Positions 1 through 6,716 of a stretch of DNA of 8,527 nt are shown here, in pieces; the stretch's first letter is position 1, and each line of letters begins with the position of its first letter. The notes beneath the pieces were generated by a model. The model ran no database searches and was not told where the DNA came from. It saw only the letters and a program-made list of their open reading frames with translations. The translations under genes were made by a program, and so were the position numbers. The stretch is from Actinomycetes bacterium. GTDB taxonomy: Bacteria; Actinomycetota; Actinomycetes; Actinomycetales; Microbacteriaceae. The stretch spans positions 1 through 8,527 of the forward strand of contig JAJYSF010000025.1 of assembly GCA_021793715.1 (NCBI GenBank), written 5' to 3'.

Positions 1-22
1 CTCGGCTTCGGACGAAGCCGAG
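1..22. repeat. Perfect 10-bp inverted repeat at the window edge
   Basis: CTCGGCTTCG (1-10) and CGAAGCCGAG (13-22) are exact reverse complements separated by two bases. The repeat lies inside the exonuclease III reading frame. The protein matches the family up to the inner arm, and the outer arm replaces the expected residues. A natural hairpin and a fold-back artefact at a sequence end are both possible. Confidence 0.7.
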
Positions 23-625
23 TCCGGTGCGCGTGACGCCGTCGACGCACTCGACCTGCTCGCCCGCCGCGCCGAAGAATCGATCGAAGTACGCCCGCTC
101 CTCGGGAAGGAATCCGGACTTCTTGCGGTTGCCGCGCCAGTTCTTGATGTCGAACTCACGGTGGCCCACATTGAGGTCGCCCGTGACGACGGCGAGCGCC
201 CCTGGCTGGTTGAGAGCCTCGAGCCTGTCGACCATCGCGTCGAGGAAGAGCCACTTCGCGTCCTGGCGGGGCGTTCCGACCTCGCCCGAGTGGACGTAGG
301 CGCTCACGACCGTGAGCACCTGCCCGTCGACCTCAACGTCTGCCTCGATCCATCGCCCGCTCGAGTCGACGTCCTCGCCGCCGAGCCCCACGCGCGTGGC
401 CGCGAAGGGGAGGCGCGACGCGATCGCGACGCCCGCGCGGCCCTTCTGATCGGATTCGTCCTCGACGAGGTGCCAATCCGGGAGAACCGCCTCGAGGTGC
501 TCGCGCTGGCCTCGTACCTCCTGGATCGTCAGGATGTCGACTCCTGCCTGATCCAGCCAGCCGCCGATGCCCTTTCGTGTCGCTGCGCGGATGCCGTTGA
601 CGTTGATCGAGGCGATGCGAATCAT
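1..625 (-). CDS. xth: Exodeoxyribonuclease III (AP endonuclease family), C-terminus cut off by window edge
   Basis: This gene encodes an exonuclease III / AP endonuclease of the endonuclease-exonuclease-phosphatase fold, which nicks DNA at abasic sites during base excision repair. The 208 visible residues start MIRIASINVNGIRAA. N8 and the metal-binding E36 (IQEVR) are present, as is Y110 in SAYVHSG and the D150/N152 pair in TGDLNV. The stretch KNWRGNRKKSGFLPEERAY (161-179) is the strongly conserved family block. The family is usually about 260-280 residues, so the last 60 or so, with the catalytic SDH motif, lie outside. The start lies 43 bases after the sdhB stop on the same strand with no strong terminator between (only a 5-bp hairpin, 631-645), so it may be read through from the sdh operon. 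A weak GGTGGGC precedes the ATG. The final visible residues (LGFVRSR) depart from the expected LG[FW]VDVGR, exactly where a terminal palindrome begins. Confidence 0.93.
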   Translation of the reverse strand, partial: MIRIASINVNGIRAATRKGIGGWLDQAGVDILTIQEVRGQREHLEAVLPDWHLVEDESDQKGRAGVAIASRLPFAATRVGLGGEDVDSSGRWIEADVEVDGQVLTVVSAYVHSGEVGTPRQDAKWLFLDAMVDRLEALNQPGALAVVTGDLNVGHREFDIKNWRGNRKKSGFLPEERAYFDRFFGAAGEQVECVDGVTRTGLGFVRSR

Positions 626-668
626 GCCCACCAGCCTATCGCTGGCGAGGCCGCCGTCGTCGCTCGGG

Positions 669-1427
669 TCAGCGACCGCCCTTGAGGACCGCCTGCTTGA
701 CCTCGGCGATCGCCTTGGTCACCTCGATGCCGCGGGGGCACGCCTCGGTGCAGTTGAAGGTCGTGCGGCAGCGCCACACGCCCTCCTGGTCGTTGAGGAT
801 GTCGAGGCGCACCTGCGACTCGTCGTCACGCGAGTCGAAGATGAAGCGGTGTGCGTTGACGATCGCCGCCGGGCCGAAGTACTGCCCGTCGGTCCAGAAC
901 ACGGGACAGGACGACGTGCACGCGGCGCAGAGGATGCACTTGGTCGTGTCGTCGAACCGCTCACGGTCGTCGATCGTCTGGTGACGCTCCTGGCCATCCG
1001 CCGGGGCGGACTTGGCCTGCAGGAACGGCTGCACCTCGCGGTAGGCCGCGAAGAAAGGCTCCATGTCGACGATGAGATCCTTCTCGAGAGGAAGGCCCTT
1101 GATCGCCTCGACGTACACCGGCTTCGAGATGTCGAGATCCTTGATGAGGGTCTTGCACGCGAGTCGGTTGCGGCCGTTGATGCGCATCGCGTCGGATCCG
1201 CAGATGCCATGCGCGCAGGAGCGGCGGAACGCGAGGGATCCGTCCATGTCCCACTTGATCGAGTGGAGCGCGTCGAGCACGCGGTCGGTGGGGTACATCT
1301 CGACGTCGTAGTCGACCCACTTCGGTTCCGTGTCGACTTCCGGGTTGAACCGGCGCACCATGAAGGTCACGAGGTACGACTGGATGGCGCTCTCCTGCTC
1401 GGGAGCGTCTGCCACAGCTGTCGACAT
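669..1427 (-). CDS. sdhB: Succinate dehydrogenase iron-sulfur subunit
   Basis: SdhB carries electrons from the flavoprotein to the membrane quinone site of complex II. The protein has 252 residues. The N-terminal ferredoxin domain binds the [2Fe-2S] cluster through C71, C76, D79 and C91, with Asp at the third ligand as in E. coli SdhB. The C-terminal domain has C164-x2-C167-x2-C170 plus C230 for [4Fe-4S], and C174, C220 and C226 for [3Fe-4S], so all clusters look intact. By alignment from memory, the quinone-site residues of E. coli, W164 and H207, are T179 and R221 here, as in other actinobacterial proteins with the RCRTTFNCTEACPRG block. These bacteria use menaquinone. The ATG shares one base with the sdhA stop (TGATG). 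A good AGAGGAAG ribosome site lies in the sdhA end, so translation is probably coupled. It is the last sdh gene, ahead of the exonuclease gene. Confidence 0.98.
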   Translation of the reverse strand: MSTAVADAPEQESAIQSYLVTFMVRRFNPEVDTEPKWVDYDVEMYPTDRVLDALHSIKWDMDGSLAFRRSCAHGICGSDAMRINGRNRLACKTLIKDLDISKPVYVEAIKGLPLEKDLIVDMEPFFAAYREVQPFLQAKSAPADGQERHQTIDDRERFDDTTKCILCAACTSSCPVFWTDGQYFGPAAIVNAHRFIFDSRDDESQVRLDILNDQEGVWRCRTTFNCTEACPRGIEVTKAIAEVKQAVLKGGR

Positions 1428-3253
1428 CAGTACTTCCTCTCCAACGGCGGGTAACGGAGCTCGCCAGAATCATCCTTGATGAATGCGACGGGCTTCCACT
1501 CGAGCGCGATGTGGTCCTCGGGGTTCGGCGAGTGGGGGTCGCCGGTGAGGTACGCCATCGTGTGCTTCATGTAGTTCTCGTCGTCGCGGTCGGGGAAGTC
1601 CTCCCGCATGTGACCGCCGCGGCTCTCCTTGCGGTTGCGCGCGGCGTACGCGACGATCTCGGCGAGGTCGAGGAGGAACCCGAGCTCGATCGCCTCGAGG
1701 AGATCGGTGTTGAACCGCTTGCCCTTGTCGTCGATCGTGATGTTCATGTAGCGCTCGCGCAGGCTGTGGATCGTGCCCATGACGTTCGTCAGGGTCTCCT
1801 CAGTGCGGAACACCTGCGCGTTCTTGTCCATCTCCTCCTGGAGCGTGCGGCGAATGTCCGCGATGCGCTCCGTGCCCGCCGAGGTGCGGATCCGCTCGAC
1901 CATCTCGCGAACCTCCTTCGCGGGATCCTCGGGGAGGGGCACGAAGTCGGCGCTCTTCGCGTATGCGACGGCGTTGCGGCCGCTGCGCTTGCCGAACACG
2001 TTGATGTCCAGCAGCGAGTTCGTGCCGAGGCGGTTCGAACCGTGCACCGACACACAGGCACATTCGCCCGCGGCGTACAGGCCGGGGACGACGCGCTCGT
2101 TGTCCGCGAGGACCTCGGCGTCGTTGTTGGTCGGGATCCCGCCCATCGCATAGTGCGCGGTCGGCATCACGGGGACCGGTTCGACGACGGGGTCCACGCC
2201 CAGGTAGGTGCGTGCGAACTCCGTGATGTCGGGAAGCTTCGTCTCGAGCACCTCGGCACCGAGGTGGGTGCAGTCGAGGTAGACGTAGTCCTTGTTCGGT
2301 CCCGCGCCGCGACCATCGAGGACCTCCTTGACCATCGACCGCGCGACGATGTCACGCGGGGCCAGGTCCTTGATGGTGGGGGCGTAGCGCTCCATGAAGC
2401 GCTCGCCGGACGCATTGCGCAGGATCGCGCCCTCACCGCGGGCGCCCTCCGTCAGGAGGATTCCGAGGCCAGCGAGCCCCGTCGGGTGGAACTGGAAGAA
2501 CTCGATGTCCTCGAGGGGGAGGCCCTTGCGCCAGATGATGCCGACGCCGTCGCCCGTGAGCGTGTGGGCGTTCGACGTCGTCTTGAACATCTTGCCGAAG
2601 CCGCCGGTCGCGAACACGACCGACTTCGCGTGGAAGACGTGCAGGTCTCCGGTGGCGAGCTCGAGCGCGACGATGCCGGCGATGCGGGTCTCGTCGCCGT
2701 CCTTCACCGTCACGAGGTCGAGCGCGTAGAACTCGTTGAAGAAGTTGATGCCGAGCTTGACGCAGTTCTGGTAGAGCGTCTGCAGGATCATGTGGCCCGT
2801 GCGGTCGGCCGCGTAGCACGCGCGGCGCACGGGCGACTTGCCGTGTTCACGGGTGTGTCCGCCGAAGCGGCGCTGGTCGATCTTGCCGTCGGGCGTGCGG
2901 TTGAACGGCAGACCCATGTTCTCGAGGTCGATGACGGCCTCGATCGCCTCTTTGGCGAGGATCTCGGCTGCGTCCTGGTCGACGAGATAGTCGCCGCCCT
3001 TGATGGTGTCGAAGGTGTGCCACTCCCACGAGTCCTCTTCGACGTTCGAGAGCGCCGCGGCCATGCCGCCCTGCGCGGCGCCCGTGTGCGACCTGGTCGG
3101 ATAGAGCTTCGTCACGACGGCGGTGCGCGCGTTCGGGCCCGCTTCGATCGCGGCGCGCATGCCGGCGCCGCCGGCGCCGACGATGACGACGTCGTGCTCG
3201 TGGTAGTAGACGCCGTCCTTGAAGACCGCGTCAGGGTATGCCGTGGATGTCAT
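1427..3253 (-). CDS. sdhA: Succinate dehydrogenase flavoprotein subunit
   Basis: SdhA oxidises succinate to fumarate in the TCA cycle with covalently bound FAD, on the cytoplasmic face of the membrane. The 608-residue protein has normal family length. The FAD-binding Rossmann motif [13 protein letters not shown] is at 23-35. The histidine that links covalently to FAD is H56 in SHTGAAQGG. Succinate-site residues correspond to H256 (FHPTG), R300 (APRDIVARS), H367 (AHYAMGG) and R408 ([12 protein letters not shown]), and AAGE (394-397) contacts FAD. The ATG at 3253 is the only reasonable start, because the next in-frame Met (residue 32) lies inside the Rossmann motif. It lies 22 bases after the sdhD stop, and no clear Shine-Dalgarno is visible before it, which is odd for a subunit needed in equal amounts. 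Re-initiation from sdhD is a possible explanation. The stop overlaps the sdhB start by one base. Confidence 0.99.
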   Translation of the reverse strand: MTSTAYPDAVFKDGVYYHEHDVVIVGAGGAGMRAAIEAGPNARTAVVTKLYPTRSHTGAAQGGMAAALSNVEEDSWEWHTFDTIKGGDYLVDQDAAEILAKEAIEAVIDLENMGLPFNRTPDGKIDQRRFGGHTREHGKSPVRRACYAADRTGHMILQTLYQNCVKLGINFFNEFYALDLVTVKDGDETRIAGIVALELATGDLHVFHAKSVVFATGGFGKMFKTTSNAHTLTGDGVGIIWRKGLPLEDIEFFQFHPTGLAGLGILLTEGARGEGAILRNASGERFMERYAPTIKDLAPRDIVARSMVKEVLDGRGAGPNKDYVYLDCTHLGAEVLETKLPDITEFARTYLGVDPVVEPVPVMPTAHYAMGGIPTNNDAEVLADNERVVPGLYAAGECACVSVHGSNRLGTNSLLDINVFGKRSGRNAVAYAKSADFVPLPEDPAKEVREMVERIRTSAGTERIADIRRTLQEEMDKNAQVFRTEETLTNVMGTIHSLRERYMNITIDDKGKRFNTDLLEAIELGFLLDLAEIVAYAARNRKESRGGHMREDFPDRDDENYMKHTMAYLTGDPHSPNPEDHIALEWKPVAFIKDDSGELRYPPLERKY

Positions 3254-3275
3254 GCGTGAGTCAATCTGTGGAGGG

Positions 3276-3716
3276 TCAGGCCTGGCACTGAGCCCAGAGC
3301 GCGCTGGACTCGGTGACGCCGATGCAGGGGTCGAAGGTGAACACGACGAGCGTGCCGAGCACGATCATGAGCGCCGCGACGATGCCGATGATCCACACGA
3401 GTGCGGCGCGCACCTTCGTGTTCAGCACGTAGTCGTTGACGATCGTGCGCATGCCGTTCGCGCCGTGGATGAATCCCAGCCACAGCATGAGGACGTCCCA
3501 CCACTGCCAGAATGGGTTCGCGAGCTTCCCGGCGACGAAGCCGAAGTCGATCGCGTTGATGCCCTCGCCGACCATGAGGTTCACGAACAGGTGGCCGAAG
3601 ATCAGCACGATGAGGAGGACGCCCGACACGCGCATGTAGAGCCAGCCCCACTTCTCGAAGTTGGATCCATTGCTGCGCTGCGGGGTGCGGGGTGCGTCGA
3701 GGGTGGAAGCGTTCAT
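3276..3716 (-). CDS. sdhD: Succinate dehydrogenase membrane anchor subunit
   Basis: This 146-residue hydrophobic protein anchors complex II and helps form the heme b and quinone sites. Three membrane helices are visible, at about residues 26-48, 69-90 and 104-127. The helix-2 motif [13 protein letters not shown] (84-96) lines up with the E. coli SdhD block, placing H84 at the heme-ligand histidine and D95-Y96 at the quinone-site Asp-Tyr pair. A second membrane histidine, H42, lies in helix 1. The start was placed at the ATG that overlaps the sdhC stop by one base (TGATG) because a strong GGGAGGGGG ribosome site precedes it. The frame stays open for 25 more codons upstream, but that part overlaps sdhC and has no homologous look. 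The hydrophilic N-terminus (1-22) is variable in this family. Confidence 0.95.
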   Translation of the reverse strand: MNASTLDAPRTPQRSNGSNFEKWGWLYMRVSGVLLIVLIFGHLFVNLMVGEGINAIDFGFVAGKLANPFWQWWDVLMLWLGFIHGANGMRTIVNDYVLNTKVRAALVWIIGIVAALMIVLGTLVVFTFDPCIGVTESSALWAQCQA

Positions 3717-4150
3717 CAGTGACCCCCTCCCATGTGCGCGAGCACGTTCGGGATGTGTCGCGCGCTGAAGGCGACCATCGTGACGGCCCACACCGCGATC
3801 ACCGTCCAGAACATCGCGCGGTGGTACTTGGCGCCCTTCGACCAGAAGTCGATGAGGATGATGCGCACGCCGTTGAATGCGTGGTAGACGATGCCCGCCA
3901 CGAGGGCGACCTCGCCGAAGCCCATGATGGGCGTCTGGTACTGGCCGATGACCGCGTCATACGCCTCGGGGGAAACGCGGATCAGCGCCGTGTCGAGGAC
4001 GTGCACGAGGAGGAAGAAGAAGATGGCAACGCCGGTGATGCGGTGCAGGACCCACGACCACATACCCTCACGGCCGCGATACAGGGTTCCCCGCGGCACT
4101 TTCGACGTGGTCTGAGACACATCGAGTGTCTGTCGCGCAGATGCGGACAC
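3716..4150 (-). CDS. sdhC: Succinate dehydrogenase cytochrome b556 subunit
   Basis: SdhC is the first gene of the sdh operon and encodes the other membrane anchor, which shares heme b and the quinone site with SdhD. Starting at the GTG at 4150 it has 144 residues with three helices (about 32-55, 75-98, 112-131). HR at 36-37 (in SWVLHRITG) matches the H30-R31 pair of E. coli SdhC, and H90 in YHAFNGVRIILIDF matches the heme ligand H84. An additional helix-1 histidine, H50 (LLVHVLDT), is present. An ATG two codons upstream (4156) touches the ribosome site AGAGAGG directly, whereas the GTG has six bases of spacing, so GTG is preferred. The open frame running back to 4261 is rejected because it is arginine-rich with no family resemblance. 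The stop shares one base with the sdhD start. Confidence 0.93.
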   Translation of the reverse strand: MSASARQTLDVSQTTSKVPRGTLYRGREGMWSWVLHRITGVAIFFFLLVHVLDTALIRVSPEAYDAVIGQYQTPIMGFGEVALVAGIVYHAFNGVRIILIDFWSKGAKYHRAMFWTVIAVWAVTMVAFSARHIPNVLAHMGGGH

Positions 4151-4156
4151 GATCAT

Positions 4157-4163
4157 CCTCTCT
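4157..4163 (-). promoter_or_regulatory. Ribosome binding site that decides the sdhC start
   Basis: On the minus strand this reads AGAGAGG, immediately next to the ATG at 4156 (no spacing) and six bases before the GTG at 4150. Ribosomes need several bases between the site and the start codon, which favours the GTG. Confidence 0.6.
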
Positions 4164-4252
4164 GATCGATGCTGGTGTCGTTCGCGCGCACGCTGACTCG
4201 CGCGCTCGTCGAACCTTCGTCCAGGATACTCCCGGGCAGGGGTTTCCTCGAC

Positions 4253-4281
4253 CAAGTACACCCTAAGTATCTCGATGTCGA
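4253..4281 (-). promoter_or_regulatory. Candidate sdhCDAB promoter
   Basis: On the minus strand TCGACA (4281-4276) is one base from the TTGACA -35 consensus. It is followed after 17 bases by TACTTG (4258-4253), a weak -10 box preceded by TG. TAGGGT (4265-4260) is an alternative -10. Either choice gives a transcript leader of roughly 100 bases. The -35 box lies inside the inverted repeat at 4268-4285, so a protein bound there would cover the promoter. The leader contains a GC-rich 6-bp hairpin (GCGCGC at 4184-4189 and 4200-4205), which may be chance in such GC-rich DNA. Confidence 0.4.
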
Positions 4282-4285
4282 GATA
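4268..4285. promoter_or_regulatory. 18-bp perfect palindrome, probable operator between sdhC and manC
   Basis: TATCTCGA, two bases (TG), then TCGAGATA form a perfect 8+2+8 inverted repeat. It lies between the divergent sdhC and manC genes, 38 bases before the manC ATG, and overlaps the best sdh -35 candidate. Its AT-rich ends stand out from the GC-rich surroundings. Length and symmetry fit a dimeric winged-helix regulator such as a MarR-family protein. The cognate regulator is not in the window. I saw no second copy when reading the window. Confidence 0.65.
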
Positions 4286-4310
4286 TCCGTGGTCGGCGCG
4301 CGCGATCGAC

Positions 4311-4316
4311 TACCGT
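4311..4316 (+). promoter_or_regulatory. Candidate -10 box for a leaderless manC transcript
   Basis: TACCGT fits the TAnnnT pattern of actinobacterial -10 boxes and ends seven bases before the manC ATG, so transcription could begin at the A of the start codon. No Shine-Dalgarno precedes the ATG, which agrees with leaderless translation. No convincing -35 box is visible. Confidence 0.45.
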
Positions 4317-4323
4317 GGACGCC

Positions 4324-5436
4324 ATGTCTGAGCCGCTCGACGACTTCGTTGCCGTGATCCCCGCCGGTGGGATCGGATCCCGCCTCTGGCCTCTCTCGCG
4401 GGCGGAGTCGCCGAAGTTCCTGCACGATCTCACCGGGTCCGGTCTCACGCTGCTGCGCACCACCTGGGACCGCCTTCTGCCGCTCGCGGGTGCGGACAAC
4501 ATCAGCATCGTCACGGGGCGCGCGCACGGAGACAAGGTCGAGGACTCGCTCCCGGACATCGACCTCGACAACGTGTTCATCGAGCACGACCCGCGCGACT
4601 CGGCCGCCGCGATCGGTCTCGCGGCCGCGATCCTGCATCGCCGCAACCCCGAGGTCGTCATCGGCTCGTTCGCCGCGGACCACGTGATCAAGCGCCAGCG
4701 CGTGTTCGAGTTCACGGTGCGTCAGGCCGTTGCGGCCGCGCGTGAGGGCTACATCGCCACGATCGGGATCCAGCCGAGCGAGCCGGCCATCGGCTTCGGC
4801 TACATCAAGACGGGCGACGAGCTCGTCATCGACGATGCGCCCATGGCCGCAAGCGCGGAGCGCTTCGTCGAGAAGCCGGACCTCGCGACCGCGCGCGCCT
4901 ATTTCGCTGACCGCTCCTATCTCTGGAACGCGGGCATGTTCATCTCGCGCGCGGACGTGCTGCTCGACGAGCTCGCGCAGAACGAGCCCGAGCTGCATGC
5001 CGGGTTGGTCGAGATCGCCGCGGCGTGGGACACGCCGGAGCGCGACGCGGTCGCGGCTCGCGTATGGCCGACGCTGAAGAAGATCGCGATCGACTACGCG
5101 GTCGCCGAGCCGGCGGCCGAGAAGGGGCGGCTCGCCGTGATCCCCGGACAGTTCGACTGGGATGACGTGGGCGACTTCGCGAGCCTGTGGAAGCTCGTCG
5201 GCGACGGGCGGCGCGATGGCGTGACCGTCCTCGGACCGAACGACAACGTGCTCGAGGACGACGCCTCGGCGCTCGTCGTTTCGCAGACCGACCGTGTGGT
5301 CGCCATGATCGGCGTGCAGAACGTCATCATCGTCGACACCCCGGATGCCCTGCTCGTCACGACGAGCGAACACGCGCAACGCGTGAAGCAGACGGTCAGC
5401 GCGCTGCAGACGCAGGGGCGAAACAGCGTCCTCTGA
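4324..5436 (+). CDS. manC: Mannose-1-phosphate guanylyltransferase
   Basis: The enzyme joins mannose-1-phosphate and GTP to give GDP-mannose, the mannosyl donor for actinobacterial mannolipids, glycoproteins and polysaccharides. The 370-residue protein carries the nucleotidyltransferase signature PAGGIGSRLWPLSR at 13-26, followed by the lysine in ESPKF. FVEKP, YLWNAGMF and FDWDDVGDFASLW are the sugar- and metal-binding blocks of the GDP-mannose pyrophosphorylase family. The chain ends where the nucleotidyltransferase and short beta-helix-like tail end. The cupin isomerase domain of bifunctional ManC/AlgA enzymes is missing, so this is the short monofunctional form common in actinobacteria. 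The ATG at 4324 was chosen; an in-frame GTG at 4315 would add three residues but lies within the likely promoter. It is divergent from sdh and followed by a terminator-like hairpin, so it is probably transcribed alone. Confidence 0.95.
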   Translation: MSEPLDDFVAVIPAGGIGSRLWPLSRAESPKFLHDLTGSGLTLLRTTWDRLLPLAGADNISIVTGRAHGDKVEDSLPDIDLDNVFIEHDPRDSAAAIGLAAAILHRRNPEVVIGSFAADHVIKRQRVFEFTVRQAVAAAREGYIATIGIQPSEPAIGFGYIKTGDELVIDDAPMAASAERFVEKPDLATARAYFADRSYLWNAGMFISRADVLLDELAQNEPELHAGLVEIAAAWDTPERDAVAARVWPTLKKIAIDYAVAEPAAEKGRLAVIPGQFDWDDVGDFASLWKLVGDGRRDGVTVLGPNDNVLEDDASALVVSQTDRVVAMIGVQNVIIVDTPDALLVTTSEHAQRVKQTVSALQTQGRNSVL

Positions 5437-5440
5437 TTCG

Positions 5441-5467
5441 CTTCGCGCTCGCGGCCCGAGCGTGAAG
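5441..5467 (+). terminator. Hairpin terminator after manC
   Basis: CTTCGCGCTCG (5441-5451) pairs with CGAGCGTGAAG (5457-5467) over 11 bp, with one G-T wobble and a five-base loop CGGCC. It begins four bases after the manC stop. There is no T-run, which is usual for actinobacterial hairpin terminators. It would separate manC from the importer operon. Confidence 0.65.
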
Positions 5468-5522
5468 ATAACTATCGCGTCTCGGCGCATCGAACTTGTC
5501 GAAACGCGCAGGCTCGGCGGGG

Positions 5523-5537
5523 TAGCGTGTGCATAAT
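5523..5537 (+). promoter_or_regulatory. Candidate promoter -10 region for the ABC importer operon
   Basis: Two overlapping options exist: TAGCGT (5523-5528), a TAnnnT box, and CATAAT (5532-5537), five of six bases matching the TATAAT consensus. TTGTCG (5496-5501) resembles a -35 box but is 21 bases before the first option, longer than ideal. The region lies after the manC hairpin and gives a leader of about 60-70 bases before the binding-protein ATG. Confidence 0.4.
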
Positions 5538-5578
5538 GCCCCGGCGGAAGCGGTCCGCCTGGTATCTGTGCAAGGGGC
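5538..5578 (+). other. Potential secondary structure in the importer mRNA leader
   Basis: GCCCC (5538-5542) can pair with GGGGC (5574-5578), enclosing a hairpin GGCGGA/TCCGCC (5543-5548 with 5554-5559, loop AGCGG). The ribosome site GGAGG (5589-5593) lies 10 bases further on. The full fold exists only if transcription starts at or before about 5538. I do not recognise a known riboswitch class. Confidence 0.35.
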
Positions 5579-5604
5579 CATTCTCACTGGAGGACGAAAA
5601 CGTC

Positions 5605-6705
5605 ATGAAGACGATCAAGCGCACGGCCCTGGGGGGCCTCGCAGTTGTCAGCGCCGGGATCCTGCTGGCTGGATGTGGCGCAGCGCCCGAGGAATCCGGC
5701 GGCTCCGGCAGCGGAGCGAACGGCGACGACGCGCCGGACTTCCTGCCCTGCATCGTCTCTGACTTCGGTGGATTCGACGACAAGTCGTTCAACCAGCTGT
5801 CGCTCGAGGGCGTCGAGGAAGCCGCGAACGAACTCGGTGTGGAGTTCAAGGACGTCGAGTCGAACGCCGAGACCGACTACGAGCCGAACCTCAACAGTCT
5901 CGTGGCCCAGGGCTGCGACGCGATCACCTCGGTGGGCTTCGCGCTCGCTCCGGCCACGGTCGACGCCGCCAACGCCAACCCCGAGGTCGACTTCATCCTG
6001 ATTGATGACCTCGGCGACACCGACTTCGACGGGACGACGGACGCCGAGACGATCAAGCCCGTGCTCTACGACACGGCACAGGCGGCGTTCCTCGCCGGCT
6101 ACCTCTCGGCCGGGTACTCGGAGACGGACACGGTCGGCACCTTCGGTGGGCAGGAGTTCCCGACCGTGACGATCTTCATGGACGGCTTCCTGCAGGGCGT
6201 CGAACACTACAACGAGGAGAACGGCGCCGACGTCGAGGTCGTCGGCTGGGACGGCAGCACCGGATCCTTCACCGGTGGCTTCAGCGCAGGGCCGGAGGCG
6301 AAGACCGTCGCCCAGAACATCATCGATCAGGGTGTCGACGTGCTCATGCCGGTCGGCGGACCGATCTACCAGTCGGCCCTGCAGGCGATCAAGGAGTCCG
6401 ACCGCGAGATCGCGCTCATCGGCACAGACGCCGATCTGTTCGCCACAGACTCCGACACGGAGGACTTCGTGCTGACGTCGGTGCTCAAGAACATGCACCT
6501 GTCGGCATACGAGGCGATCATGGCCAGCGCGAACGATGAGTTCGACACGGAGCCGTACATCGGAACGCTCGAAAACGAGGGTGTCGGCCTCGCCGACCTC
6601 CACAATTTCGCGGAGAAGGTCGATGGCGAGCTCATGGCCGAGGTGGAGGCGCTCCAGGAGGCCATCATCGCGGGTGACATCACGGTCGAGTCCTACCTCG
6701 ACTGA
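5605..6705 (+). CDS. BMP/PnrA-family ABC importer substrate-binding lipoprotein
   Basis: This is the extracellular, lipid-anchored receptor of a BMP-family importer; characterised relatives (Treponema PnrA, streptococcal and lactococcal BmpA-type proteins) bind nucleosides. The 366-residue precursor has a basic start (MKTIKRT), a hydrophobic core and the lipobox LAGC with C24 as the lipidated cysteine, then a Gly/Ser/acidic linker to about residue 44. The family signature GGFDDKSFNQ is at 55-64. Later blocks are GTFGGQEFPTVTIFMDGFLQG and GVDVLMPVGGPIYQSALQAIKE. C49 and C104 could form a disulfide outside the cell. The ATG at 5605 was chosen because GGAGG lies 11 bases upstream and the signal peptide begins there. 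An in-frame GTG at 5527 would bury the signal sequence. A strong hairpin follows the stop, before the ATPase gene. Nucleoside is the best substrate guess, not proven. Confidence 0.95.
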   Translation: MKTIKRTALGGLAVVSAGILLAGCGAAPEESGGSGSGANGDDAPDFLPCIVSDFGGFDDKSFNQLSLEGVEEAANELGVEFKDVESNAETDYEPNLNSLVAQGCDAITSVGFALAPATVDAANANPEVDFILIDDLGDTDFDGTTDAETIKPVLYDTAQAAFLAGYLSAGYSETDTVGTFGGQEFPTVTIFMDGFLQGVEHYNEENGADVEVVGWDGSTGSFTGGFSAGPEAKTVAQNIIDQGVDVLMPVGGPIYQSALQAIKESDREIALIGTDADLFATDSDTEDFVLTSVLKNMHLSAYEAIMASANDEFDTEPYIGTLENEGVGLADLHNFAEKVDGELMAEVEALQEAIIAGDITVESYLD

Positions 6706-6716
6706 TCGGCATTGAT

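Noticed and set aside
631..645. Small hairpin CCAGC/GCTGG between sdhB and the exonuclease gene as a terminator
   Set aside because: Only five base pairs with no T-run; too weak to call in GC-rich DNA.
27..685. Two plus-strand open frames (27-299 and 161-685) at the left edge
   Set aside because: Both lie opposite the exonuclease III gene, whose protein shows the family's catalytic motifs.
1511..3259. 582-codon open frame on the plus strand opposite sdhA
   Set aside because: It mirrors sdhA in a high-GC genome where reverse frames rarely meet stops. Its translation is low-complexity Val/Asp/Arg/Leu/Glu with no recognisable domain.
4184..4205. GCGCGC/GCGCGC hairpin in the sdh leader as a regulatory structure
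   Set aside because: The arms are self-complementary GC alternations that arise often by chance here, and the 10-base loop is long.
4151..4261. N-terminal extension of sdhC to an ATG at 4261
   Set aside because: The added residues are arginine-rich and unlike any SdhC. They would overlap the promoter and operator region, and a ribosome site points to the GTG at 4150.
4153..5490. 445-codon minus-strand open frame opposite manC
   Set aside because: It is a shadow of manC with Arg/Asp-rich composition and no family resemblance. It would also cover the divergent control region.
5527..5604. N-terminal extension of the binding protein to a GTG at 5527
   Set aside because: It would place 26 residues ahead of a proper lipoprotein signal peptide and overlap the promoter candidates. 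The ATG at 5605 has its own GGAGG.
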